In this document: piece after piece, positions 25,493 through 34,334 of the stretch
Position numbering within the stretch: position 1 is the stretch's first letter
Layout of the letters: each line of letters starts with the position of its first letter
Assembly: GCF_003002055.1 (NCBI RefSeq)
Contig: NZ_PVZF01000003.1
Location: 62,001-126,000 of the forward strand
Origin: Kineococcus rhizosphaerae
Lineage (GTDB): Bacteria > Actinomycetota > Actinomycetes > Actinomycetales > Kineococcaceae
Length of the DNA: 64,000 bases
Direction of reading: 5' to 3'
Program-made: the position numbers and the translations under genes
Notes under the pieces: model-generated
Told to the model about the DNA's origin: nothing
What the model saw: the letters and a program-made list of their open reading frames with translations, nothing else
Databases searched by the model: none

Positions 25493-26092
25493 ATGGCGAC
25501 GTTCTCCCCGGGCTTCGGCGGTCGGCGACGCGCTGCGCGGGACGACCTGCCCCCCGGGCAGTACGAGACCCACGACTTCCCCGTCCTGTCCTACGGCCCC
25601 ACGCCCCACGTGCCGCGCGACACCTGGCAGTTCACCCTCACCGACGAGAACGGTGCCCGGCGGAGCTGGTCCTGGCAGGAACTGCTGGACCTGCCCCAGG
25701 AGGACATCACCGTCGACATCCACTGCGTCACCAAGTGGTCGAAGTTCGCGACCAGCTGGCGGGGCGTCTCGCTGGACGTGCTGCTCGACGACGTCGAGAC
25801 GTCGGCCGACTTCGCCGTGGCGCACAGCTACGGCGGGTACACCACGAACCTGCCGCTGGACGACCTGCTGGACGGCAAGGCGTGGATCGCCCACGGCTAC
25901 GACGGGCAGGACCTCGAACCCGAGCACGGCGGCCCGGCGCGACTGCTCGTGCCCCACCTGTACTTCTGGAAGTCGGCGAAGTGGGTGGACGGCCTGCGGC
26001 TGACGACGACCGACGAACCGGGTTTCTGGGAGACCAACGGCTACCACGCCTACGGGGACCCCTGGCGCGAGCAGCGGTACTGGGGCGACTGA
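25493..26092 (+). CDS. sulfite oxidase-like molybdopterin-dependent oxidoreductase
   Basis: The product is 199 residues, a single Mo-cofactor (SUOX-fold) domain without a Tat signal, so probably cytoplasmic. The likely molybdenum-ligating cysteine is in VDIHCVTKWSK near residue 78; AHSYGGYTTNLPL and ARLLVPHLYFWKSAKW are conserved fold segments, and it ends with a Trp/Tyr-rich tail. An oxidoreductase gene follows 42 bases downstream and is its likely redox partner. Substrate unknown. Confidence 0.87.
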   Translation: MATFSPGFGGRRRAARDDLPPGQYETHDFPVLSYGPTPHVPRDTWQFTLTDENGARRSWSWQELLDLPQEDITVDIHCVTKWSKFATSWRGVSLDVLLDDVETSADFAVAHSYGGYTTNLPLDDLLDGKAWIAHGYDGQDLEPEHGGPARLLVPHLYFWKSAKWVDGLRLTTTDEPGFWETNGYHAYGDPWREQRYWGD

Positions 26093-26134
26093 CGGGGGAC
26101 GACCGGCGAGATCGAGGGACGGGGGACGGCTGAC

Positions 26135-26872
26135 GTGCGGCGGTTGACGTGGCGGGCGGCGACCCTGGTGGCGGCCCGGTGGGAGACGGCCGCGGCGCGG
26201 ACCCTCGTGCTCGACGTCCCCGACTGGCCCGGGCACCTGCCCGGGCAGCACGTCGACGTGCGCCTGACGGCGCCCGACGGCTACCAGGCGCAGCGCAGCT
26301 ACTCCATCGCCTCCGCCTGGCCCGCCGGGGGCGGCAGCCGCCTCGAACTCACGGTGCAGCGCCTGGGCGACGGCGAGGTGTCGCCCTACCTCACCGACGT
26401 GCTGGGCACCGGGGACCAGATCGAACTGCGCGGTCCGGTCGGCGGGTGGTTCGTGTGGGACCGGCACGTGCCCGGACCGGTCCTCCTGGTGGCCGGCGGT
26501 TCCGGCGTCGTCCCCCTGATGGCCATGGTCCGGGCCCGCGCTCTCCTCGCCGCGCAGCAACCGTTCCGGCTCGTCTACTCGCTGCGCAGTCCGGAGGACC
26601 TCTACTTCCGGCGGGAACTCGAGCAGGTGCAGCGCGGTGGGCGCGGCGTCGAGGCCCACCTCGTCTACACCCGCTCGGCACCGCCCGGGTGGCCGGTTCC
26701 GCCGGGGCGTCTGGACGCGGCGGCCCTGGCGGAGCACGGCTGGCCCGCCGACGCGGAACCCACGTGCTTCGTCTGCGGTCCGACGGGTTTCGTGGAGACC
26801 GCGGCGAACCTGCTGGTCGAACTGGGGCACGACCCCCAGCGCATCCGCACCGAACGCTTCGGGGGTTCCTGA
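26135..26872 (+). CDS. FAD/NAD(P)H-dependent ferredoxin-reductase-type protein
   Basis: The product is 245 residues. The FAD-binding motif QRSYSIASAW is near 52-61, the NAD-binding GGSGVVPLM near 120, and FVCGPTGFVE near 212 closes the domain. There is no 2Fe-2S domain, so electrons pass directly to a partner. It is downstream of the Mo-enzyme gene on the same strand and very probably supplies or accepts its electrons. Start is GTG at 26135, with a purine-rich GAGGGACGGGGGAC upstream. Confidence 0.88.
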   Translation: MRRLTWRAATLVAARWETAAARTLVLDVPDWPGHLPGQHVDVRLTAPDGYQAQRSYSIASAWPAGGGSRLELTVQRLGDGEVSPYLTDVLGTGDQIELRGPVGGWFVWDRHVPGPVLLVAGGSGVVPLMAMVRARALLAAQQPFRLVYSLRSPEDLYFRRELEQVQRGGRGVEAHLVYTRSAPPGWPVPPGRLDAAALAEHGWPADAEPTCFVCGPTGFVETAANLLVELGHDPQRIRTERFGGS

Positions 26873-26893
26873 CCGGTTCGCCGCACCGGAGCG

Positions 26894-27286
26894 TCAGCCG
26901 ACGGCGTGGACCCGGTCGGCCGCGATCGTCAGCACGACGCGGACCTGGTCGCGGCCGCCGAACCAGGGGTACGGGGCGCCGAGGTACTTCTGCGACAGGG
27001 CCTCGATGCCCTCCGTCCCCCCGTCGGTGGTGGTCGCCACGACCCGGCCCCGCACCGCGAAGTAGCGGCTCGGGTTCGCCGGGTCGGCGACGGTGACCGC
27101 CACCCGGCCGTCCCGTTCCACGTTCCGCAGCTTCTGGAAACCCTGCACCGTGTTGATGACGATGTTCGTCCCGTCGGTGTCCACCCAGGTCTGGGTGAGC
27201 TGGGGCGAGCCGTCGGGCATCGTCGTCGCGAGGTAGCAGGTGGCGGGTCCGCGCAGCAGCGCGAGCAGTTCGGGGGGAAGATCCAT
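26894..27286 (-). CDS. PPOX-class (F420/FMN-dependent) oxidoreductase
   Basis: The product is 130 residues of the split-barrel flavin fold. CYLATTMPDGSPQLTQTWVD is the entry, NVERDGRVAVTVADPANP the central strand and the end is VVLTIAADRVHAVG. Actinobacterial relatives such as Rv1155 use F420. The ATG at 27286 has TAGCGT exactly six bases upstream and only two bases separate it from the divergent acetamidase start. Confidence 0.85.
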   Translation of the reverse strand: MDLPPELLALLRGPATCYLATTMPDGSPQLTQTWVDTDGTNIVINTVQGFQKLRNVERDGRVAVTVADPANPSRYFAVRGRVVATTTDGGTEGIEALSQKYLGAPYPWFGGRDQVRVVLTIAADRVHAVG

Positions 27287-27288
27287 GC

Positions 27289-28200
27289 GTGGACGCTACC
27301 CCGACCGACGTGTTCGACCCCGACCTGGAGCCCGCGCTCGTGGTCGACGACGGACAGCGCTTCGTCGTCGAGGCCCTCGACGCCCGCGGCTACCTGGAAC
27401 GCCCGCAGCGGCCCGGGGGGCCCGCTCCCCGCCGCATCGAGGACGCCCGCGGTCACTGCCTGGTCGGGCCGATCGCCGTGCGCGGCGCCGAACCCGGGGA
27501 CGTGCTGGCGGTCACCCTGCACTCGATCACGACGTCGGGCTGGGGGTGGACCAGCGCCGGCGCGGTGGACACCCCGCTGAACGCGCGGCTCGGCGTCACC
27601 GACCGGGTGGACCTGCTCTGGGACATCGACGACGAGGCGGGGACGGCCACGAACCAGCTGGGGTTCACGGTCGACACCGCGCCCTTCCTCGGCGTCATCG
27701 GGACGACGCCGGCCGAACCCGGCCAGCACTCCACGACCCCGCCGCGGCCCGGCCACGGCGGCAACGTCGACTGCCGCTCCCTGGTCGCCGGTTCCACGCT
27801 GTTCCTGCCCGTGCACGTCCCCGGCGCCCTGCTGTGCCTGGGCGACGGCCACGCGGCCCAGGGTGACGGCGAGGTCTGCGGGACGGCGGTGGAGTGCGGC
27901 ACCACGACGGACCTGACGGTGTCCGTCGTCCCGGCGCCCGCCCTGCCGTCGGTCCACGCGACGACGCCCACGGAGCGGCTCACGTTCGGGTTCGACGCGG
28001 ACCTGAACGCCGCGACGGACGCGGCGCTCGGCGACATGGTGACCTGGGTCGCCGCGGAACTCGGCCTCGACCGGCCGACCGCGCTGGCCCTGCTCAGCAC
28101 GTGCGCGGACCTGCGCGTCACCCAGGTCGCCAACCAGACGTGGGGCGTGCACGCGGCGCTGCGGCACGACGCCCTGCGGCGGAACCGGCCACGCCCCTGA
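27289..28200 (+). CDS. acetamidase/formamidase family protein
   Basis: The product is 303 residues of the FmdA/AmdA family, hydrolysing short amides to ammonia and acid. Conserved parts are GHCLVGPIAVRGAEPGDVL near 48-66, GGNVDCRSLVAGSTLFLPV near 155-173 and LCLGDGHAAQGDGEV near 180-195. A GGGGGAA Shine-Dalgarno lies inside the start of the divergent PPOX gene. Amide hydrolysis fits a nitrogen-scavenging segment. Confidence 0.88.
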   Translation: MDATPTDVFDPDLEPALVVDDGQRFVVEALDARGYLERPQRPGGPAPRRIEDARGHCLVGPIAVRGAEPGDVLAVTLHSITTSGWGWTSAGAVDTPLNARLGVTDRVDLLWDIDDEAGTATNQLGFTVDTAPFLGVIGTTPAEPGQHSTTPPRPGHGGNVDCRSLVAGSTLFLPVHVPGALLCLGDGHAAQGDGEVCGTAVECGTTTDLTVSVVPAPALPSVHATTPTERLTFGFDADLNAATDAALGDMVTWVAAELGLDRPTALALLSTCADLRVTQVANQTWGVHAALRHDALRRNRPRP

Positions 28201-28275
28201 CGCTTCGGCGCACGTGCGAATCTCACTCTGGAGCATCGGACGATCACTCACCGTGAAAATACCCGGGGCAACTAC

Positions 28276-28306
28276 CCACTCGTGACATCTCCGTGACACC
28301 GAGTGG
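28276..28306. promoter_or_regulatory. inverted repeat upstream of sedolisin gene
   Basis: CCACTCG at 28276-28282 and CGAGTGG at 28300-28306 enclose 17 bases holding two CGTGAC direct repeats. It lies about 70 bases upstream of the S53 protease start in a 174-base intergenic region that is less GC-rich than its surroundings. It may be an operator. Confidence 0.35.
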
Positions 28307-28374
28307 CGCGTTTTCACCCACACGGCCGCACGGAGGTCTAGGTTCGCGACACCACTCCGCGGAAAGGACCACTG

Positions 28375-30420
28375 GTGCAACACTCAGCGTCTTCCAAGGT
28401 TTCTCCAGCACGGCTGTCCATCAGGCTGCTCACCGCAGCGGTCGGCGCCACCGCCCTCGTCGCGACCGGCGGCGTGGCCCACGCCGCACCGCCCCGGACC
28501 ACGACGATCGCCGGCACCCTGCCGAGGTGGCTGCCGAGCGGCACCGCGCGCCTGCTGCGCTCGGCCCCCGTCACCGCCCCGCAGACCGTCCGCGTCTACC
28601 TCGCACCGCGCGGCGGGCTGACCGCGCTGCAGGACGCGGTCGCCGCCGTCTCCACGCCCGGCTCCCCCTCCTACGGCCACTACCTCACCGGGGCGCAGTA
28701 CACCGCCTCCTACGCCCCCACCGAGGCCGCCGCGACCGCGGTCTCGAACTACCTGGCCTCCGCCGGCCTGCACGTGGACTCGGTCGAGGCGAACCGGCGC
28801 TACGTGGCGGCGACCGGGACCCCCGCCCAGCTCCAGCGCGCCTTCGGGGTCACGCTGGCGTCCTTCACCCACGACGGCGCGCAGGTCGTCGCCCCCACCA
28901 CCGCCGCGTCCCTGCCCACCGACGTGGCCGCCGACGTCCTGACCATCAGCGGCCTCGACACCAGCGTGCAGCGCATGACGTCGCAGCACGTCACCGGGGA
29001 GACCGGCTCGACGACGGCCACCGCGACCGACACCGCGGCGAACCGCACCGCGGCCGCCGCCTCGGCCGCCGGGGTCGCCCAGCCGGTCATCGCACCCCCC
29101 GCCGCGTCCGTCGTGGGCCGTCCCTGCACCCAGTTCTACGGCGGGCTGCTGGCGAAGTACCAGGCGGACTACAAGACCCCCCTGCCCACGTACGGGGGGC
29201 AGACGCTGTCCTACGCCCTGTGCGGCTACACCGCCCCGCAGCTGTTCAACGGGCTCGGCGGGGACAGCGGCAACTACGGCAAGGGCGTGACCGTCGGCAT
29301 CGTCGACGCCTACAACTCCTCGACGATCGTGCAGGACAGCGACACCTACGCCAAGAACTACGGCTGGCCCCGGTTCGGCCAGGACCAGTACTCCACCTGG
29401 AGCGCCGGGAAGTTCACCGACCAGGAGGAGTGCGACGCCTCGGGCTGGACAGGTGAGCAGACCCTCGACGTGCAGGCCGTGCACGCCGTGCGCCCCAACT
29501 CCCGCATCCGGTACTACGCGGCCGCGAACTGCGGCCAGGGGCTGCTCGACGCGCTGGCCGCCGTCGTGGACGAGAACCGCGCCGACGTCGTCACCAACTC
29601 CTGGGGCGACCTGGAGACCAACACCGGCGCCGACGCCGTCTTCGCCTACGAGCAGGTCTTCCTGCAGGGCGCGCTGCAGGGGCAGACGTTCCTGTTCAGC
29701 TCCGGCGACAGCGGTGACGAGGTCGCCTCGACCGGCACCAAGCAGGTCGACTACCCGACGAGCGACCCGTACGTCACCTCCATCGGCGGGACCTCGACGG
29801 GCCTGGGCAACGGCACGCGCAACGTCCTCGCCGAGAGCGGCTGGGGCACCCGCGTGAACACCCTGAACGCCAAGGGGACCGGCTGGACCGACGGCGGGTA
29901 CCTCTACGGCGCGGGCGGCGGGTACTCCACCCTCTTCCCGCGGCCCGCCTGGCAGGCCTCGACCGTGCCCACCTCGGCCCCGACCGGGCGCGGGGTGCCG
30001 GACATCGCCAGCATCGCGGACCCGCAGACCGGGATGCTCGTGGGCCAGACCCAGACCTTCCCGGACGGGATCCACTACGGGGAGTACCGCATCGGCGGGA
30101 CGAGCCTCGCCTCGCCGCTGGCGGCGGGCGCCCTCGCCGAGGCGGTGCAGGTCGGCGGCAAGCGGGCGGGTCTGGCGAACCCGGCGCTGTACTCGATCGC
30201 CCGCGGCGCCTACACCGACGTCAAGGCCTCCCCGGTCAAGGGCGTGGTCCGCACGAACTACACCAACGGCCTGGACCCCAGCGGCGGGTTCACGTACACC
30301 GTCCGGACCTGGGGCCAGGACTCCAGCCTCGCGCTCGCGAAGGGCTGGGACCCCGTGACGGGTCTGGGACGCCCCGGCGCGACGTTCGCCCGGACCCTCG
30401 GGAAGACCCTGGGCGGCTGA
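28375..30420 (+). CDS. secreted S53 family (sedolisin/kumamolisin) serine-carboxyl peptidase
   Basis: The product is 681 residues: signal peptide (ending GVAHA near 37), an activation prodomain to about 210 (SPSYGHYLTGAQYTASYAP is its typical cleavage-inhibitor motif), a linker, then the catalytic domain. Catalytic Glu and Asp are in TGEQTLDVQ, the oxyanion Asp is in TNSWGD, and the nucleophile is in GGTSLASP. The GGYST and DVTGLG-like end (DPVTGLGRP) are typical. GTG at 28375 follows GGAAAGGA. An acid-active extracellular peptidase by family knowledge. Confidence 0.93.
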   Translation: MQHSASSKVSPARLSIRLLTAAVGATALVATGGVAHAAPPRTTTIAGTLPRWLPSGTARLLRSAPVTAPQTVRVYLAPRGGLTALQDAVAAVSTPGSPSYGHYLTGAQYTASYAPTEAAATAVSNYLASAGLHVDSVEANRRYVAATGTPAQLQRAFGVTLASFTHDGAQVVAPTTAASLPTDVAADVLTISGLDTSVQRMTSQHVTGETGSTTATATDTAANRTAAAASAAGVAQPVIAPPAASVVGRPCTQFYGGLLAKYQADYKTPLPTYGGQTLSYALCGYTAPQLFNGLGGDSGNYGKGVTVGIVDAYNSSTIVQDSDTYAKNYGWPRFGQDQYSTWSAGKFTDQEECDASGWTGEQTLDVQAVHAVRPNSRIRYYAAANCGQGLLDALAAVVDENRADVVTNSWGDLETNTGADAVFAYEQVFLQGALQGQTFLFSSGDSGDEVASTGTKQVDYPTSDPYVTSIGGTSTGLGNGTRNVLAESGWGTRVNTLNAKGTGWTDGGYLYGAGGGYSTLFPRPAWQASTVPTSAPTGRGVPDIASIADPQTGMLVGQTQTFPDGIHYGEYRIGGTSLASPLAAGALAEAVQVGGKRAGLANPALYSIARGAYTDVKASPVKGVVRTNYTNGLDPSGGFTYTVRTWGQDSSLALAKGWDPVTGLGRPGATFARTLGKTLGG

Positions 30421-30440
30421 GGCGGCCGGGACCGACGGAA

Positions 30441-30470
30441 CGCGCCCACCGGGTCCTCCCGGTGGGCGCG
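30441..30470. terminator. strong hairpin terminator
   Basis: A perfect 13-base stem (30441-30453 with 30458-30470) with loop TCCT lies between the convergent sedolisin and flavoprotein genes. It could act in both directions. Confidence 0.75.
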
Positions 30471-30491
30471 TCCTGCGTGCGGGGGACGGCG

Positions 30492-31901
30492 TCAGAGCCC
30501 GTAGGTCTCCAGCAGCCGCAACCACACCTCGCTGATCGTGGGGTAGCTGGGGACGGCGTGCCAGAGGCGTTCGAGGGGGACCTCCCCGACGATCGCGACC
30601 GTCGCGGCGTGCAGGAGTTCGGCGACGTCCTGCCCGACGAACGTCACCCCGACGATCACGCGCCGGTCCTCGTCGACGACCATGCGGGCCGTGCCGGTGT
30701 ACCCGTCGGCGACGAGGGAGGCACCCGCGACGTTCCCGATCTCGTAGTCGACGACCTTGACGTCGAGGCCCCGCTCCCGGGCCTGCGCCGCGGTGAGCCC
30801 CACCTGGGCGACCTCGGGGTCGGTGAACACGACCTGCGGGACGGCGTGGTGGTCGGCCGTGGCCGTGTACCTCGACCACGCGGGGGTCTCGATCGGCCCG
30901 GCGGCCCGGGCGGCGATGGCGTCGCCGGTCGCGCGCCCGGCGTACTTGCCCTGGTGGGTGAGCTTGGGGCGGCCCGAGACGTCGCCCGTGGCGTAGAGCC
31001 AGCCGCCCTCCACACCGTCGACGAGACCGGTGTCGTCCACCGACAGCGAGCCCCCGTCCTCCAGGCCCACGGTCTCCAGCCCCAGGCCCGAGGTCGCCGG
31101 GCGGCGGCCGGTGGCGACGAGGAACTCGTCGGCCTCGACGCGGGAACCGTCGGACAGCTCCACCGTGAAGGGGCCCGTGCCCTCGCGGGTGACCCGCGTC
31201 GGGGACGCCCCGAGCCGCACGTCGACCCCGTCGGCGCGCAACGCCCCGGCGACGAGCTCCCCGGCGAACTCCTCCTGGCCGCCGAGCAGCCCGGTCCGGG
31301 CGGCGAGGGTGACCGTGGACCCCAGCCGCGCCCACGCCTGGGCCAGTTCGACGCCGACGACGCCGCCGCCGAGGACGAACAACCGGCCGGGCACGGTCTT
31401 CGCGCTGGTGGCCTCGCGCGAGGTCCACGGCGAGCTGTCCGCCAGCCCCGGCACGTCCGGGACGACCGGGACGGACCCGGTGGAGAGCACGACCGCGTGC
31501 CGGGCCACCAGCACCTCGTCCCCGACCCGCACCCGGCGGGGGCCGTCCAGCCGGGCGGTCCCGCGCACGAGCGACAGACCGGCCGACTCCAGCCACTGCG
31601 CCTGGGAGGAGTCGTCCCAGTCGTGGGTGAAGGACGTCCGCCGCTGGAGGACCTCCGCCGCGTCGAGACCGCCCGTGACGGCCTCGGCGGCCCCCGGCAG
31701 CCGCCGCGCCGCCGCCAGGGCCTGCCCGGAGCGCAGCAGCGCCTTGCTGGGCATGCACGCCCAGTAGGAGCACTCCCCGCCGACGAGCTCCTTCTCCACG
31801 ACCACGACCGACAGCCCCGTCCGGGCGGCCCGGTCGGCCACGTTCTCCCCGACCGGTCCGGCCCCGACGACGACGACGTCCACTTCCCGCTCAGCGCTCA
31901 C
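30492..31901 (-). CDS. FAD-dependent pyridine nucleotide-disulfide oxidoreductase
   Basis: The product is 469 residues with two dinucleotide sites (VVVGAGPVGENVA near 11 and FVLGGGVVGVELA near 175), FAD site YATGDVSG and a C-terminal dimerisation domain. The redox site GGECSYWACMPSK retains both cysteines. The usual His of the HPT-x2-E motif is Tyr here (SYPTISE), as I recall for transhydrogenase SthA and MerA. It is therefore probably not lipoamide dehydrogenase; mycothione/mercuric-reductase-like or a quinone reductase are options. GTG start with TACCGT seven bases upstream. Confidence 0.85.
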   Translation of the reverse strand: MSAEREVDVVVVGAGPVGENVADRAARTGLSVVVVEKELVGGECSYWACMPSKALLRSGQALAAARRLPGAAEAVTGGLDAAEVLQRRTSFTHDWDDSSQAQWLESAGLSLVRGTARLDGPRRVRVGDEVLVARHAVVLSTGSVPVVPDVPGLADSSPWTSREATSAKTVPGRLFVLGGGVVGVELAQAWARLGSTVTLAARTGLLGGQEEFAGELVAGALRADGVDVRLGASPTRVTREGTGPFTVELSDGSRVEADEFLVATGRRPATSGLGLETVGLEDGGSLSVDDTGLVDGVEGGWLYATGDVSGRPKLTHQGKYAGRATGDAIAARAAGPIETPAWSRYTATADHHAVPQVVFTDPEVAQVGLTAAQARERGLDVKVVDYEIGNVAGASLVADGYTGTARMVVDEDRRVIVGVTFVGQDVAELLHAATVAIVGEVPLERLWHAVPSYPTISEVWLRLLETYGL

Positions 31902-31967
31902 GCACCGGACGGTAGAGCCTCACCCGGTGGTGCGGCGAGGGTGGCACGGGTGTGGTGTGATCGTCGG

Positions 31968-33119
31968 GTGGGCCGACGCACGGTGGAGTTCAACGCCTCT
32001 CCCCGCCCGACGCTGGGCGTGGAGTGGGAGATGGTCCTCGTGGACCGCGGCACGCGCGACCTCGCGTCCCGGGCCTCGGAGGTCCTCGAGGCGGTCGAGC
32101 GGGAGGCCTCCCCCACGGGCCCGCGGGTCACCAAGGAACTGCTGCGCAACACCCTCGAGGCCGTCACGGGGGTGTGCGACACGGTCGCCGAGGCCGCCGA
32201 CGACCTCACGCGGACCCTGGACGCGATCCGGCGCGTCACCGACCCGCTGGGCCTGGACCTGATGTGCGCGGGGACGCACCCGTTCGGCCGCTGGGACGAG
32301 CAGCTCGTCACCCCCGACCCCCGCTACGCCGAGCTCCTGGAACGCACCCAGTGGTGGGGGCGGCAGATGCTCATCTGGGGCGTCCACGTCCACGTCGGCG
32401 TGAACTCGGTGCACAAGGTGCTGCCGATCCTGAACACCCTGCTCAACCACTACCCGCACCTGCAGGCGCTGTCGGCGAGCTCGCCGTACTGGACGGGTTT
32501 CGACACCGGCTACGCCAGCAACCGGGCGCAGATGTTCCAGCAGCTCCCGACGGCCGGCCTGCCGTTCCAGTTCGGCGCGTGGGACGAGTTCGAGGACTAC
32601 GTGGACGACATGTTCGTCACCGGGGTCATCGACGGCCTGTCCGACGTGCGCTGGGACGTCCGCCCGTCCCCGCGGTTCGGGACCATCGAGGTCCGGGTCT
32701 GCGACGGGACGCCGTCGTTGCGGGAACTGCGCGCGCTGACGGCGTTCACCCAGGCCCTCGTGGTGCACCTCGACGCGCGTCTGGAAGCCGGCGAGACCCT
32801 GCCGACGATGCCGCCGTGGCACGTGCAGGAGAACAAGTGGCGCGCGGCCCGCTACGGCCTGGACGCCGAGATCATCGTGGACGCCGCCGGTCGTGAGCGG
32901 CTCGTCACCGACGACCTCGACGAGTGGCTGAACCGCCTGGAACCCGTTGCCCGGCAGCTGGACTGCGCCGACGACCTCGCCCTCGTCGCGGAGATCCCGC
33001 GACGGGGGGCGAGCTACCAGCGGCAACGGGCGACGTTCGAGGCGGCGTGCGCGCGGGGGGCGGCCAACCCCCTGCACGACGTCGTCGACTCGCTCGTGGC
33101 CGAGCTGCGCGAACCCTGA
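31968..33119 (+). CDS. glutamate-cysteine ligase family 2 (YbdK-type carboxylate-amine ligase)
   Basis: The product is 383 residues. Signature parts are TLGVEWEMVLVD near residue 15, GTHPFGRW, GVHVHVGV near 142, and FGTIEVRVCDGTPSL near 240. These ATP-dependent ligases form weak gamma-glutamyl-cysteine-like bonds; actinobacteria mostly use mycothiol, so the physiological product is uncertain. GTG at 31968 has TGTGAT six bases upstream; GTG at 31983 is an alternative. Divergent from the flavin disulfide reductase, a possible thiol-redox pairing. Confidence 0.88.
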   Translation: MGRRTVEFNASPRPTLGVEWEMVLVDRGTRDLASRASEVLEAVEREASPTGPRVTKELLRNTLEAVTGVCDTVAEAADDLTRTLDAIRRVTDPLGLDLMCAGTHPFGRWDEQLVTPDPRYAELLERTQWWGRQMLIWGVHVHVGVNSVHKVLPILNTLLNHYPHLQALSASSPYWTGFDTGYASNRAQMFQQLPTAGLPFQFGAWDEFEDYVDDMFVTGVIDGLSDVRWDVRPSPRFGTIEVRVCDGTPSLRELRALTAFTQALVVHLDARLEAGETLPTMPPWHVQENKWRAARYGLDAEIIVDAAGRERLVTDDLDEWLNRLEPVARQLDCADDLALVAEIPRRGASYQRQRATFEAACARGAANPLHDVVDSLVAELREP

Positions 33120-34235
33120 TCAGGCCAGCGCGTCGGCCAGGGTGGTCGACGGCAACCCGTGCGCCGCGGCGACCTCGGCGTTGACGAGCGAGCCGGCGTG
33201 CGTGGACAGCCCGCCCGCGAGCGCCGCGTCGGAGCCCAGCGCGGCCTTCCAGCCCGAGTTCGCGAGCTTGACGACGTAGGGCAGCGTGGCGTTGGTCAGC
33301 GCGTAGGTGGAGGTGTGCGGGACGGCGCCGGGCATGTTCGCGACGCAGTAGAACACCGACCCGTGGACGGTGAACGTCGGGTCGTCGTGGGTGGTGGGGT
33401 GGGAGTCGGCGAAGCAGCCGCCCTGGTCGATGGCGATGTCGACGAGGACCGAGCCGGGGCGCATCTGGGCGACGAGCTCGTTGCTGACGAGCTTGGGGGC
33501 CTTGGCGCCGGGGACGAGGACGGCGCCGATGACGAGGTCGGCGCCACGGACGGCGCGGGCCAGTTCGTAGGAGTTCGACACGATGGTGCGCACGGCGCCG
33601 CCGAAGCGGGCGTCGACCTCGCGCAGCTTGGGGATGGACAGGTCGAGGACGGTGACCTCGGCGCCCATGCCGAGGGCGATCTGGGCGGCGTTCTGGCCCG
33701 AGACCCCGGCGCCGATGACGACGACGTCGGCGCCGCGCACGCCGGGGACCCCGCCCATGAGGACGCCGCGCCCCCCGGCCGCGCGCATGAGGGAGTACGC
33801 ACCCACCTGCGGGGCGAGCCGGCCGGCGACCTCGCTCATGGGGGCGAGCAGGGGCAGGGAGCGGTCGGGCAGCTGGACGGTCTCGTAGGCGATGGCGGTG
33901 GTGCCGGAGGCCAGGAGGGCGTCGGTGCACTCGCGGGAGGCGGCGAGGTGGAGGTAGGTGAAGAGGACCTGGTCGCGGCGCAGGCGGTGGTACTCGCTCG
34001 CGACGGGTTCCTTGACCTTGAGCAGGAGGTCGGCGGCGCCCCAGACCTCGTCGGCGTCGGCGACGATCTTGGCGCCGGCGGCCTCGTACTCGTGGTCGGG
34101 CAGGGAGCTGCCGAGGCCGGCACCGGACTGGACGAGGACCTCGTGGCCGTGGCCGGCGAGCTCGTGGACGCCGGCGGGCGTGAGGGCCACGCGGTACTCG
34201 CGGTTCTTGACCTCGGTGGGGACGCCGATGCGCAT
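33120..34235 (-). CDS. ald: alanine dehydrogenase
   Basis: The product is 371 residues beginning MRIGVPTEVKNREYRVALTP, the classic Ald start. KVKEP carries the pyruvate-binding lysine region, YLHLA the catalytic His, the NAD site is VVIGAGVSGQNAA near 170, and DIAIDQGGCF near 270 the conserved Asp. It interconverts L-alanine and pyruvate with NAD. It is divergent from an Lrp/AsnC regulator, as in mycobacteria (AldR). The stop abuts the ligase stop head-on. Confidence 0.96.
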   Translation of the reverse strand: MRIGVPTEVKNREYRVALTPAGVHELAGHGHEVLVQSGAGLGSSLPDHEYEAAGAKIVADADEVWGAADLLLKVKEPVASEYHRLRRDQVLFTYLHLAASRECTDALLASGTTAIAYETVQLPDRSLPLLAPMSEVAGRLAPQVGAYSLMRAAGGRGVLMGGVPGVRGADVVVIGAGVSGQNAAQIALGMGAEVTVLDLSIPKLREVDARFGGAVRTIVSNSYELARAVRGADLVIGAVLVPGAKAPKLVSNELVAQMRPGSVLVDIAIDQGGCFADSHPTTHDDPTFTVHGSVFYCVANMPGAVPHTSTYALTNATLPYVVKLANSGWKAALGSDAALAGGLSTHAGSLVNAEVAAAHGLPSTTLADALA

Positions 34236-34334
34236 GGTGCTCTCCTCGTCGTTGCGGTCAGGCTCGGTTCCAGCGTGAACAGCGTTCGACGAGACGGCAA
34301 GCTCTCTGCAGATGATTCGTGGGAGGCTGTACGA

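Noticed and set aside
28384..31773. A 1129-codon open frame on the minus strand across the sedolisin gene.
   Set aside because: It lies antisense to a gene with full catalytic motifs and has Arg/Gly/Ala-rich composition typical of reverse frames in very GC-rich DNA. Only its part within the flavoprotein region overlaps real coding sequence, in another frame.
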